From the NCBI GenBank assembly GCA_033763735.1, contig JANRJY010000025.1, forward strand, positions 1 to 64,000: 64,000 bases of DNA, written 5' to 3'. Shown here piece by piece: positions 51,646 through 60,717 of this stretch (position 1 is its first letter; every line of letters starts with the position of its first letter). The notes beneath the pieces were generated by a model. That model was not told where the DNA came from, made no database searches, and was given only the letters and a program-made list of their open reading frames with translations. Position numbers and translations under genes: made by a program. Source of the stretch: JANRJY01 sp033763735 (GTDB lineage Bacteria; Bacteroidota; Bacteroidia; Cytophagales; UBA9547).

Positions 51646-53652
51646 ATGTCTTCGATTAAAAAAAAAGATACTAAAATTATTTCAATAGAGAATGCGAAAC
51701 CTGAATTGAAGGGTAATCTTATAATATTTGACCGTAAAGTCAAAATATTCATTTCTGTTTGCTTCATCGCATTTTTTATATGTGTTTTATTTAAATTACA
51801 TGGATCTTCAATAGGGATTTGGGATTCAATAACAGGAAATACAAGTCTTAAAAATAAAAGCGTAATCTTAGGAACACCAAAAAGTATTCGCTCAGATGAA
51901 TGGCTTGTTCAGACTCCTTTTTTAATTTCTCAATTTAACAGAAAATTTTCAAATGAAAACGAATCATGGGGCGCATATAATTCACCTGTGGCAATGGGTG
52001 GCCCCGCAAATGATTTAACATCACATATTAAATTAAATTACCTTGGGTTTTATTTATTTAACATTGAGTACGGTTATTCCTTTTATTGGAATTTTAAAAT
52101 TTATTTTCTCTTAATATCCTCATTTCTGCTTTTTATGTTGCTTACTAAAAACAACTTTTGGTTGAGCATTTTTGGCTCTTTTTGGCTTTATTTGTCGAGT
52201 GGAGTTCAATGGTGGTTTTCAACAAGTCTGCCGGAAATGCTTATTTCTTTATGTATCATTACGACTTCTTTATTATATTTATCCTATGCAAAAAATCTTT
52301 TTCACATTATAATATCCTCTGTTTCAATACTCTTGTTTTCTTGGGTTCTTGTTTTTCATATTTATCCTCCTTTTCAATTATTAACTTTTTATACTATCGT
52401 AGTTTTATTCTTGGTTTTACTTTTAATGTATTGGGATAAAATTCTTTTTCGCAAAAATATTTATCTAAAAATATGTATATGTCTCGTTATTTTATCAATT
52501 GATATTTTATTGATTTACTTTTTTTATATCGATACCAAACAAACTATTGAAATTGTTCAACAAACTATTTACCCAGGTCAAAGATTAGTTGATCATGCAA
52601 ACTTTACCTGGTCAAGATTTTTTGTCAATTTTTTTGATGTATTCTTAAATGAAACAAAGTTTCCTAACTTAAATGTTTGGTACAATATTTGTGAAAGTAG
52701 TGGATTTTTAATGCTTTTTCCTTTTATTATTCCTGCAATAGTATTTCAACAAATCAGAAAAAAAGCTATTGATTACACTTATACTATCATTTTATCATTA
52801 ATTTTTTTGCTTACGTTTAGTTGCTTTGTTGAATTACCTGATTTTTTATATAAAATAACTTTATTAAGCATGATTTCATCCGTAAGATGCCATCTTTTTG
52901 TTGGATTTTTAAGTTTAGTTCTAACGATTTACTTTTTAAATGACATTTCTAAGAATTCAAAATTTACAAATCTGGAAAGGGTAATAACCATATCAATTGC
53001 TGCTTTAATTTATCTCTCAATTTATTTAAATATTAAAGAAATTTTGGATCAGTATATCACTGGAAATCAATTTATTATTGCTTTAATATTAATTTTAATT
53101 CTGACTAGTCTGACTTTGTTTAATTTTAAATTCAGAGAATTAGTTTTTGTTGGCATAATAATCTTATTCCTTTCTTCTAATTTATTGGTTAATCCAATAA
53201 CCAAAGGTCTTGGCCCCATATTAAATAATCCGCTCTATAAACAAGTGAAAAATTTAAATAATCAAAATTCGAAATGGGTTGTGTTCGGACAAATGACTTT
53301 TTCAAATTTTATCAAAACTACCGGTGCAAAAGTGATAAGTGGCGTAAATTATACTCCTGAGAAAGAAAAGTTAGATATTCTAGATTCAAAAAATCAATTT
53401 CAGCACATACACAATAGATATGCTCATATTTCATTTTATCCTTTTATTAACGGAACTGATTCTGTAGCTTTTGTTTACGATGGGAATAAATTTACAGATT
53501 CTTATACTATAGCCATGGACCCTTGTTCTCCAAAACTAAAAGCATTAGGGGTACAATATTATTTTTTTACTTATCAACCACAACCAGCAGAAGTAAGGTG
53601 TCTTGATTTGGTAGACCAAAATCCATTTCCAATATACAAACTAAAAGACTAA
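51646..53652 (+). CDS. Large polytopic membrane protein, YfhO/GT-C-like, paralogue B
   Basis: A 668-residue paralogue of the 674-residue protein at 44207. Shared blocks include SIRSDEWLVQTPFL, GVQWWFSTSLPEM, KTTGAKVISGVNYTPEK, HNRYAHISFYPFING and FFTYQPQPAEVR. The DEW motif is again on the first large outer loop. The soluble C-terminal domain covers about 530-668. The two copies flank two methyltransferases, the SDR, a DPM1-like enzyme and the GT39-like protein, which suggests a duplication with different acceptor or donor. Confidence 0.65.
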   Translation: MSSIKKKDTKIISIENAKPELKGNLIIFDRKVKIFISVCFIAFFICVLFKLHGSSIGIWDSITGNTSLKNKSVILGTPKSIRSDEWLVQTPFLISQFNRKFSNENESWGAYNSPVAMGGPANDLTSHIKLNYLGFYLFNIEYGYSFYWNFKIYFLLISSFLLFMLLTKNNFWLSIFGSFWLYLSSGVQWWFSTSLPEMLISLCIITTSLLYLSYAKNLFHIIISSVSILLFSWVLVFHIYPPFQLLTFYTIVVLFLVLLLMYWDKILFRKNIYLKICICLVILSIDILLIYFFYIDTKQTIEIVQQTIYPGQRLVDHANFTWSRFFVNFFDVFLNETKFPNLNVWYNICESSGFLMLFPFIIPAIVFQQIRKKAIDYTYTIILSLIFLLTFSCFVELPDFLYKITLLSMISSVRCHLFVGFLSLVLTIYFLNDISKNSKFTNLERVITISIAALIYLSIYLNIKEILDQYITGNQFIIALILILILTSLTLFNFKFRELVFVGIIILFLSSNLLVNPITKGLGPILNNPLYKQVKNLNNQNSKWVVFGQMTFSNFIKTTGAKVISGVNYTPEKEKLDILDSKNQFQHIHNRYAHISFYPFINGTDSVAFVYDGNKFTDSYTIAMDPCSPKLKALGVQYYFFTYQPQPAEVRCLDLVDQNPFPIYKLKD

Positions 53653-53657
53653 CTTAA

Positions 53658-54590
53658 GTGAATATTGCTGTAATTATACCTTGTTATAAAGTAGAAAATC
53701 ATATTGAAAATGTTATTAATACATTACCCAGTATAATAACTTATATTATTGTAGTTAATGATTGTTCTCCTGACAATACTAAATTGATTCTTAATAAAAT
53801 AGGTACAACAAATAATAAAGTTATTTACTTAGAACATACGCAGAATCAAGGTGTAGGGGGGGCAATGAAAACAGGGTTTGTAAAAGCCTTAGAACTTAAT
53901 GCTGATATTATTATTAAACTTGACGGGGATGGTCAAATGAACCCAAAATATATTCCAGAATTTATTAAACCAATTATCGAAGGGAAAGCAGATTTTACCA
54001 AAGGGAATAGGTTCAGAAATTACCGAACCATTCAAAGAATGCCTATTATAAGACGCATTGGAAATTTAGGATTGAGCTTTTTAACAAAAGCAGCCTCAGG
54101 TTATTGGAATATTTTTGATCCTACGAACGGTTATTTCGCTATGAATATAACCACACTTAAGCTAATAAATCTTGAAACGCTTCATAACCGTTATTTTTTT
54201 GAAAGTTCGTTGTTAATTGAAATGTATCATAGTGATACAGTTATTCAAGATATTCCTATCGATGCTCAGTATGGAGAGGAGATTTCAAATTTGTCTGTAA
54301 CAAAAACATTATTTGAATTCCCACCAAAATTATTCTTAGCTTTCATTAAAAGAATTTTATTCAAATATTTTCTATATGATTTTAATATAGCTTCAATTTA
54401 TATAATGTTAGGTTTTCCAATATTTACATTGGGTGCTTGGTATGGTTTAATCAATTATATTAAATACACTCATTTACATATTGTAGCTCCGACCGGTACT
54501 GTAGTTATTCCAACTTTGCTCATTACTTTGGGATTTCAGTTAATACTTTCAGCAGTTAATTTTGATGTATCCAATTATCCAAAAAAATAA
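53658..54590 (+). CDS. DPM1-like family 2 glycosyltransferase with C-terminal membrane helices
   Basis: A 310-residue enzyme starting at GTG. IIPCYKVENHIENV, VNDCSPDNT and KLDGDGQMNP mark a GT-A fold of the polyprenyl-phosphate glycosyltransferase type. Two C-terminal helices (about 245-265 and 277-298) anchor it, as in GtrB-type enzymes. It would make a polyprenyl-phosphate sugar on the inner face of the membrane, distinct from the soluble DPM1-like enzyme at 48418. Confidence 0.83.
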   Translation: MNIAVIIPCYKVENHIENVINTLPSIITYIIVVNDCSPDNTKLILNKIGTTNNKVIYLEHTQNQGVGGAMKTGFVKALELNADIIIKLDGDGQMNPKYIPEFIKPIIEGKADFTKGNRFRNYRTIQRMPIIRRIGNLGLSFLTKAASGYWNIFDPTNGYFAMNITTLKLINLETLHNRYFFESSLLIEMYHSDTVIQDIPIDAQYGEEISNLSVTKTLFEFPPKLFLAFIKRILFKYFLYDFNIASIYIMLGFPIFTLGAWYGLINYIKYTHLHIVAPTGTVVIPTLLITLGFQLILSAVNFDVSNYPKK

Positions 54591-54627
54591 TAAAGTAATT
54601 ATTTAAAACTTTACCAAATTGAATAAA

Positions 54628-55338
54628 ATGGAAATATCTGATTTACCGGTATTATTATTAGCAGGGGGTAAAGGAACCAGAATACAACATTTACTCAATG
54701 ATTTACCAAAGCCGATGTATCCTGTATTCAACAGACCATTTTTGGACTATCAAATTGATTATTTGTTAAAATTTGGGTTTCAAAATTTTTATATTTCTAC
54801 TGGTTATCAAGGTCATGTAATTGCAAACTATTACCGAAATAATAAAAATATCAATATAATTCACGAGACTCAGCCACTTGGCACTGGAGGAGGCATTTTA
54901 TTTGCGATGTCAAAAATCAAAGAGCCTAATGTAATTGTTCTAAATGGTGACACACTTTATTTATTAGATTTTTTTTCTTTTGTCAATCATGCATTAAACA
55001 ACCCATTACACACATGTATAGCTTTGAAAACTGTTGTTGACTCCACTAGATACGGTACAGTAATATTAGATAACTTTAATAAAATAACCCATTTTATTGA
55101 AAAAGGGAAAAGCAACACCGGACCTGGATTAATTAATGCGGGAATATATTATTTGAACAAGCAACAAATCTTAAATTATAGTTTTCCTGAAATATGCAGT
55201 ATTGAAGAAACCATTTTTCCCAAAATAATAGAATCAGGTATTTATGGATTTAAGGCTCATAATGAATTTATTGATATTGGCACCCCAGAAACATTACATG
55301 AAATAGAAAATTTTGTCAAAGTAAACAACCTAATATAG
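54628..55338 (+). CDS. hddC: D-glycero-D-manno-heptose 1-phosphate guanylyltransferase-type nucleotidyltransferase
   Basis: A 236-residue NTP-transferase of the HddC/mannose-1-phosphate guanylyltransferase group: LAGGKGTRIQ at 11-20, KPMYPVFNRPFLDYQ, and NGDT near 103 with the metal-binding Asp. The start at the ATG was taken; a TTG three codons earlier is also open. HddA and GmhA genes nearby make HddC, which attaches GMP to D-glycero-alpha-D-manno-heptose 1-phosphate, the best reading. A mannose- or glucose-1-phosphate specificity cannot be ruled out. Confidence 0.78.
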   Translation: MEISDLPVLLLAGGKGTRIQHLLNDLPKPMYPVFNRPFLDYQIDYLLKFGFQNFYISTGYQGHVIANYYRNNKNINIIHETQPLGTGGGILFAMSKIKEPNVIVLNGDTLYLLDFFSFVNHALNNPLHTCIALKTVVDSTRYGTVILDNFNKITHFIEKGKSNTGPGLINAGIYYLNKQQILNYSFPEICSIEETIFPKIIESGIYGFKAHNEFIDIGTPETLHEIENFVKVNNLI

Positions 55339-55347
55339 TAATTTTAA

Positions 55348-56175
55348 ATGGCTGCATTGACGGTAATTATGACTTTTTTTAATGAATCTCCTGATTTATT
55401 GAAACGCTCGGTATATTCGATTTTAAACCAAACTTTCAATGATTTCGAGTTTATTATTATAGCTGGAAACCCTGAAAATTCTGCAGGCATTAATTTTATA
55501 CTTAATGCTCAAAAAACAGACTCAAGAATTATCTTTAAAGTATATGAAACTAAACTATTGATGACAGTATGTCTAAATATTGCAATAAAAATGGCTAAAA
55601 CTCCTTTAATAGCCATTCAAGAAGCAGATGATGAGTCTTTGCCTCTAAGATTTGAAAAGCAAATTGAAGTTTTTAATACCAATTCAAATATTGACGTAGT
55701 AGGAACCGCTATTAGATATGTAGACAATTTTACAGGAAAAGAAATAGTAACCAGATATTACCCCCAATATAGTTTTAAAGAATTTAACAGATTTGCAGCT
55801 ATTGCACACCCAACAGTAATGGCAAAAAAATATTTATATGAAAAATACGGATTTTATAGCGAAGAAGAGAAACATAGGAACAGCCCTGATTTTGAATTAT
55901 GGGTAAGGTGGAAGCAACAAGGTGTGATTTTTTATAATATTCAGGAAGTGCTATTTCTATATTACCAAAGTCAAGATAATGGAAGAAATAAGAATGTAAA
56001 AAAAACACTTAAATCTGTCATAAATATTAAGGAACACCATTTAAGTAAATTAAAATTTACATTTAATGATTATCTATTTTTGTTTGCAGAAAAAACATTA
56101 TTACTTTTTCCTGCCTCGTTTATTTCAAAATTGTTTTATGTTTGGGGTCAAACTCAAAAAAAATCAAATAATTGA
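55348..56175 (+). CDS. Family 2 glycosyltransferase
   Basis: A 275-residue GT-A enzyme. TFFNESPDLLKRSVYSILNQT starts the nucleotide-binding half, and QEADDESLPLRFEKQ holds the DxD-type metal site. The later HPTVMAKKYLYEKYGFY resembles enzymes that build capsular or O-antigen repeat units on the cytoplasmic face. It lies between hddC and hddA, so transfer of the heptose is a reasonable guess. Confidence 0.82.
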   Translation: MAALTVIMTFFNESPDLLKRSVYSILNQTFNDFEFIIIAGNPENSAGINFILNAQKTDSRIIFKVYETKLLMTVCLNIAIKMAKTPLIAIQEADDESLPLRFEKQIEVFNTNSNIDVVGTAIRYVDNFTGKEIVTRYYPQYSFKEFNRFAAIAHPTVMAKKYLYEKYGFYSEEEKHRNSPDFELWVRWKQQGVIFYNIQEVLFLYYQSQDNGRNKNVKKTLKSVINIKEHHLSKLKFTFNDYLFLFAEKTLLLFPASFISKLFYVWGQTQKKSNN

Positions 56176-56178
56176 TTA

Positions 56179-57165
56179 ATGATTATTTCAAAAACACCAC
56201 TTAGAATAAGCTTTTTTGGCGGAGGCACTGATTACCCCGATTATTTTAAACAATATGGGGGCGCAGTTTTATCAACTTCAATTAATAAATACGTATATAT
56301 CTCAGTAAATCAAATATCTGCAATTTCTGAATATAAATACAAAAATACATATTCAAAAGTTGAACAAGTACAAACTATAGACGAAATCATTCATCCTTCT
56401 GTTAGGGAATGTTTGCGATACATGAAAATTAATGATGGTCTTGAAGTACATACAATCAGTGATTTACCTGCAAAAACAGGGTTAGGATCTTCTTCTTCGT
56501 TCACTGTGGGACTGCTAAATGCTTTGCATGAGTATCAAAACACAAAAAGAACTGCTTTGGAACTGGCTAAGGAAGCAATATATGTAGAGCAAAAATTAAT
56601 AGGTGAAAAAGTAGGTGTTCAAGATCAAAGTGCTGCTGCTGTTGGGGGGCTTAATTATTTTGAGTTTAATACAGATGAATCAATCTCCTATAAGCCGGTA
56701 CCCATATCAAAAGAAAGAATTGTTGCTTTTAAAAATCATATGTTACTTTTTTATACAGGTGTGCAAAGATTTGCAGAGGATGTATTAAAAGAACAAATTG
56801 AAAAAACAAAAACAGGGGAAGTAAAGCAAGATCTTGCTTCCATTCGAAAAATGGTAGATAAAGGATATGAAATTCTCACTTCAAATAGTTCTCTTTTGGA
56901 GTTCGGAAAACTTTTGGATGAAGCCTGGAAACTTAAAAAGAACTTATCATCTTCAATTTCAAACAATTACCTGGATGAAATGTATAATACTGCAATTAAT
57001 GCCGGAGCCTCTGGAGGAAAACTATTAGGAGCTGGCGGAGGTGGATTTTTTCTCTTTTTTGCAGATCCATCTAAACACATTGAAATTCGAAAAGCATTAA
57101 ATCAATATCAAGAAATCCAATTCGATTTTGATAATGATGGAAGTAAAATCATATTCGTACACTAA
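56179..57165 (+). CDS. hddA: D-glycero-D-manno-heptose 7-phosphate kinase (GHMP family)
   Basis: A 328-residue GHMP kinase. The N-terminal TPLRISFFGGGTDYPDYF is the signature of HddA and its fucokinase-like relatives. The ATP loop is GLGSSSS (101-107) and the C-terminal phosphate motif is KLLGAGGGGFFLFF. It phosphorylates heptose 7-phosphate at C1 in the alpha configuration, giving the bisphosphate of the GDP-heptose route. GmhB, the phosphatase needed next, is not in the window. Confidence 0.85.
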   Translation: MIISKTPLRISFFGGGTDYPDYFKQYGGAVLSTSINKYVYISVNQISAISEYKYKNTYSKVEQVQTIDEIIHPSVRECLRYMKINDGLEVHTISDLPAKTGLGSSSSFTVGLLNALHEYQNTKRTALELAKEAIYVEQKLIGEKVGVQDQSAAAVGGLNYFEFNTDESISYKPVPISKERIVAFKNHMLLFYTGVQRFAEDVLKEQIEKTKTGEVKQDLASIRKMVDKGYEILTSNSSLLEFGKLLDEAWKLKKNLSSSISNNYLDEMYNTAINAGASGGKLLGAGGGGFFLFFADPSKHIEIRKALNQYQEIQFDFDNDGSKIIFVH

Positions 57166-57177
57166 ATTAACTTAAGA

Positions 57178-58098
57178 ATGAAAAAAATATTTGATTACAT
57201 AGTCTCGAAAAGTTTTGATATGGTATATTTTTTTACTGATAAAATGGGTATATTTTATTATATTTCCCCTTTTTTTACGAAATTAAATGAATTAATTCAT
57301 CTTTCGAATACGATTTTTGTAAGAAATCTTATAAAAAAACAATCAAAAAACAACAATATAATTGCTCCCAATGTAAATAATTCTTTGGAAAACACGGGTG
57401 GAATCAAAATTAGTGAAGAACAAATTATTGAAAAAATTAACTCAAAAGTTTTAATTGGCTCTAAACCTTCAAGGTTAGCTAATTTTGAAGGAGTGGCTTT
57501 AGATGATGCTTTGAGCTATAAGTATGAATGGAGACACTTAAGTTTTTACCCAATAACGAAAGCAATTGATGCCATTTCTAAAAAATATTTAAAAATCAAT
57601 CATTTCAGTTTGTTAGAATTGGGATGTGGAGCTGGAAGTATATTTGAATTTTTAAAATACAATGATTGCAAAGAGTATTTAGGATTAGATGCTAATATTA
57701 TTGCGTTAAAAAACAGCCCTTACATAAAAGGATTTGAGAGTAATTTTAAGGAGGTGAATTTAGATCAAGAAATTAATTTTCAATATAAATTTGATATTAT
57801 TATTTCATTTGAGGTTCTGGAACATTTAAAAAAAACCACTATACCAAACATTTTAAAAACAATAAAAAATCACATGCATGATAATTCAATATTTTTAGGT
57901 ACGGCCTGTCTTAGAGAAATGGAAGTGCATTTGACAGTTGAGTCAAAAACTTGGTGGTTAAAACAATTCGAAGAAGCAGGATTAATACCACATCCTAAGG
58001 AAAAGGAAATTATTGAAATTTTACAAGATCATCACCCTTATAATTGGAATCTAGCTACATCAATATTGTTTGCAATGGTTAAAAAAAATGATAATTAA
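57178..58098 (+). CDS. Class I SAM-dependent methyltransferase with long N-terminal region
   Basis: A 306-residue protein. The first 120 residues are helical and lysine-rich without a recognised domain. The SAM domain then starts at LLELGCGAGSIFEFL, with GLDANIIALKN and IISFEVLEHLKK. The extra N-terminus may bind the membrane or an acceptor glycan. It overlaps the small flippase-like gene by 11 bases, so the two are translationally coupled. Confidence 0.78.
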   Translation: MKKIFDYIVSKSFDMVYFFTDKMGIFYYISPFFTKLNELIHLSNTIFVRNLIKKQSKNNNIIAPNVNNSLENTGGIKISEEQIIEKINSKVLIGSKPSRLANFEGVALDDALSYKYEWRHLSFYPITKAIDAISKKYLKINHFSLLELGCGAGSIFEFLKYNDCKEYLGLDANIIALKNSPYIKGFESNFKEVNLDQEINFQYKFDIIISFEVLEHLKKTTIPNILKTIKNHMHDNSIFLGTACLREMEVHLTVESKTWWLKQFEEAGLIPHPKEKEIIEILQDHHPYNWNLATSILFAMVKKNDN

Positions 58099-58471
58099 AT
58101 TTATTTCATATTTGGTACTTTTTTCTCTTTCCGCAGCAGGTTCAACTACATTAATGGGAGACAAAGACATGTTAGCCGGAAATTTGTTATCTAAAGAAGG
58201 AATTTTAACTTTGATCATGAATTGGAGATTTTATTTAGCAATTTTTTTAGCTATTTTGAGCAGATTCACCTTTGTTCTTATGAATAGTGAACTTTTAAAA
58301 ATAGAATATACGCGAAATAACGCGACAAATATTACTACAATTGTTTCGATTGCTTCAATAATTGTGGTCTTTTTTTCAAACTATATATTTTTGAATGAAT
58401 GGCTTACATCAAAGCAATTTGTTGGTTCAGTTATTATCTTATTTGGAGTTTGGCTAGTTTTAACAAGATAA
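58088..58471 (+). CDS. EmrE/ArnE-like four-helix membrane protein
   Basis: A 127-residue protein (start at MIIKFISYLV; a longer frame adds six residues) with four membrane helices. The ArnE/ArnF-like features are an early SAAGSTTLM segment, the RFTFVLMNSELLKIE middle and a final SVIILFGVWLVL helix. In Ara4N systems such pairs flip undecaprenyl-phosphate sugar. Here a single copy beside DPM1-like and GT-C enzymes suggests the same job; a drug exporter is less likely. Confidence 0.72.
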   Translation: MIIKFISYLVLFSLSAAGSTTLMGDKDMLAGNLLSKEGILTLIMNWRFYLAIFLAILSRFTFVLMNSELLKIEYTRNNATNITTIVSIASIIVVFFSNYIFLNEWLTSKQFVGSVIILFGVWLVLTR

Positions 58472-58481
58472 ATACAAAATT

Positions 58482-59690
58482 ATGAAATGTAGAGTATGTG
58501 ATTCTGAACACTTAGAGTTAGCAGTGGATTTAGGAAACCAACCTTGGTGTAACAATTTTCTTAAAAAAGAAGAAATAGGTAAGGAGCCTTATTATCCACT
58601 TAGATTAATGTATTGCCACGATTGTGCTACAACACAACTTGATTATACCGTTAAAAAGGAAATAATGTTTGGCGATCACACTTATCTATCAGGCGTTACC
58701 AAATCGTTATCTGCTCATTTTGAGCGCATAGCAAAGGAAACCGATGAATTATTTTGTAAAGGTAAAAATGAGAAATGGGTTTTGGATATTGGCTCAAATG
58801 ATGGTACTCAGCTAAAACATTTTTTAAAATTAGGATACAATGTGGTGGGGGTCGAATCTTCTAAAACCACCGCAAAAATGGCAAATGATGCAGGCGTATA
58901 TACCATTAACGAATACTTTAATGAAGATTTAATCAATAAATATAACTTTAAAGAAAAGTTTGATTTATTCAATGCCGCTGGAGTTTTTTTTCATTTAGAA
59001 GAACTCCATTCTGTGACTCGAGGCATTAAAAAAGGGCTTAAAAAAGAGGGGGTTTTTGTTGTTCAGTTTTTGTATATGAAGCGAATTGTAGAAAACTTAG
59101 CTTTTGATCAAATATATCACGAACATCTACTCTATTATACTCTTAAAACTATTGAAGTCCTTTTGAATAGACATGGCTTAAGTATGTTTGATGCTTACGT
59201 TGACCCAATTCATGGAGGTTCAGTTATTGGCTATATAACACACAAAGAAGCCAATAAACCAGCATCTGATCGACTACAAATATTAAGAGAGGAAGAAGAA
59301 AAGGATAAAATCAATGAATTTTCAACCTATGTAGAGTTTGCAGAAAGAATTAAAAAAATGAAGGAAGAAAATCTAAAATATTTGACTTCAGCGAAAAAAG
59401 CAGGGAAAAGAATTTGGGGAATGGGAGCACCTGTCAAAGGCAACACAATGCTTAATTATTTTGGTGTTGGAACTCAATACATTGATTTTCTTGTTGAAAA
59501 GAATAAACTGAGAAAAGGATTATATTCACCTGGCCAACATATTCCAATAGTTATTGAGGAAGAACTAACGGAATTGCCGGATATATATTATGGTTTAGCG
59601 TGGAACTTCAAGAAGGAGATTTTGGCAAATAACCAAGATTTAATTAAAAAAGGAGTAGAATTTTACTTTCCAGTAAATCCTAAAGAATAA
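58482..59690 (+). CDS. Sugar C-methyltransferase-like SAM enzyme, second copy
   Basis: A 402-residue protein of the same design as that at 46234. The zinc-binding Cys pairs are CRVC and CHDC, the SAM loop is VLDIGSNDGTQLKHF, and the C-terminal region is IWGMGAPVKGNTMLNYFG. The cysteine spacing is the usual one, unlike the first copy. It probably methylates a keto-deoxy nucleotide sugar. The GDP-fucose-synthase-like reductase gene follows after two bases. Confidence 0.82.
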   Translation: MKCRVCDSEHLELAVDLGNQPWCNNFLKKEEIGKEPYYPLRLMYCHDCATTQLDYTVKKEIMFGDHTYLSGVTKSLSAHFERIAKETDELFCKGKNEKWVLDIGSNDGTQLKHFLKLGYNVVGVESSKTTAKMANDAGVYTINEYFNEDLINKYNFKEKFDLFNAAGVFFHLEELHSVTRGIKKGLKKEGVFVVQFLYMKRIVENLAFDQIYHEHLLYYTLKTIEVLLNRHGLSMFDAYVDPIHGGSVIGYITHKEANKPASDRLQILREEEEKDKINEFSTYVEFAERIKKMKEENLKYLTSAKKAGKRIWGMGAPVKGNTMLNYFGVGTQYIDFLVEKNKLRKGLYSPGQHIPIVIEEELTELPDIYYGLAWNFKKEILANNQDLIKKGVEFYFPVNPKE

Positions 59691-59692
59691 AA

Positions 59693-60619
59693 ATGAATAT
59701 TTTAGTAACTGGGGCAACGGGGTTTCTTGGACAATTTCTAATTCAAAAATTAGAAGCTGAGGGCCATAATGTTGTAAAAATAAATTCAAAAAACGCAGAT
59801 TTAACAACGCAAGTATCACTGAATAATTTTAATTCAGTAAAATACGACCTAATTTATCACTTGGCTGCATGGACGCAGGCAGGTGATTTTTGTCTGTACC
59901 ATCCAGGTGAACAATGGGTTATAAATCAAAAAATCAACACTAATGTTTTAGGCTGGTGGTCAGAATTTCAACCGCAGTCAAAATTTATAAGCATGGGTAC
60001 AAGTTGTTCCTATGCTCCTGAAAATCAACTTATTGAAAAAAATTATTTATTAGGCGAACCAATTGATAGTTTGTATACATATGCACATACTAAAAGAATG
60101 TTACAAATAGGGCTTCAGTCTTTAAATAAACAATATGGCCTTAAATATCTAACTGTAGTGCCTTCTACTTTGTATGGTGAAAGTTATCATAATGATGGCA
60201 GACAAATGCATTTCATATTTGATTTAATAAGAAAAATTATCAGAGGAAAAGAATTTGGAGAAGAGGTTATATTATGGGGAGATGGATTCCAAAAAAGAGA
60301 ACTTATTTATGTCAAAGATTTTGTAGAAGCCCTATATTTTTTATCAGGTATTTCAGAAAATGAAATTATCAATATAGGTGGAGGCAAAGAGTATACAATT
60401 CGTGAATTCGCAGATTCAATTTGCAATATTGTTGGATATGATCATTCTAAAATTATATATGACACATCAAAATATACAGGTGCAAAATCAAAATTTTTGT
60501 CAATTGAAAAATTAATGAAAATTTATCCAAAATTCAGTCAAATATCACTTGAATCAGGTTTAAGAAAAACTATAGATTGGTTTTATACTTCCAAAGCGTA
60601 TTTACCCCCAAGTAATTAA
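59693..60619 (+). CDS. GDP-L-fucose synthase-like epimerase/reductase SDR
   Basis: A 308-residue extended SDR: GATGFLGQ at 7-14, catalytic Ser-Cys in GTSCSYAP, and Tyr-Lys in YAHTK. VVPSTLYGE and LWGDGFQKRELIYVKDFVEAL resemble GDP-fucose synthase (Fcl/WcaG). With the GMD-like enzyme at 47475 it could convert a GDP-4-keto-6-deoxy sugar (mannose- or heptose-derived) to the final donor. It is the last gene of the run that began at 44207. Confidence 0.78.
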   Translation: MNILVTGATGFLGQFLIQKLEAEGHNVVKINSKNADLTTQVSLNNFNSVKYDLIYHLAAWTQAGDFCLYHPGEQWVINQKINTNVLGWWSEFQPQSKFISMGTSCSYAPENQLIEKNYLLGEPIDSLYTYAHTKRMLQIGLQSLNKQYGLKYLTVVPSTLYGESYHNDGRQMHFIFDLIRKIIRGKEFGEEVILWGDGFQKRELIYVKDFVEALYFLSGISENEIINIGGGKEYTIREFADSICNIVGYDHSKIIYDTSKYTGAKSKFLSIEKLMKIYPKFSQISLESGLRKTIDWFYTSKAYLPPSN

Positions 60620-60639
60620 ACCCCAAATTTTCTTATGAG

Positions 60640-60673
60640 CTAAACGATAAAATCAATTTGTTTTATCGTTTAG
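60640..60673 (+). terminator. Perfect 13-bp stem-loop after the glycan run
   Basis: CTAAACGATAAAA (60640-60652) and TTTTATCGTTTAG (60661-60673) enclose an eight-base loop. It lies 21 bases after the last gene of the 44207-60619 run and before gmhA. The following T content is weak. The loop contains the TTG of the next promoter, so the site may also be an operator. Confidence 0.55.
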
Positions 60674-60688
60674 TATAAAATATATTTG
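60658..60688 (+). promoter_or_regulatory. Promoter of gmhA
   Basis: TTG at 60658-60660 and TATATTTG at 60681-60688 are 20 bases apart, an exact match to the Bacteroidota promoter. The start of gmhA is 30 bases beyond. The -33 box falls in the loop of the stem-loop, so transcription from upstream or a bound protein could affect it. Confidence 0.55.
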
Positions 60689-60717
60689 CGACCATTTTAT
60701 TCGAATTACCTCGCACC

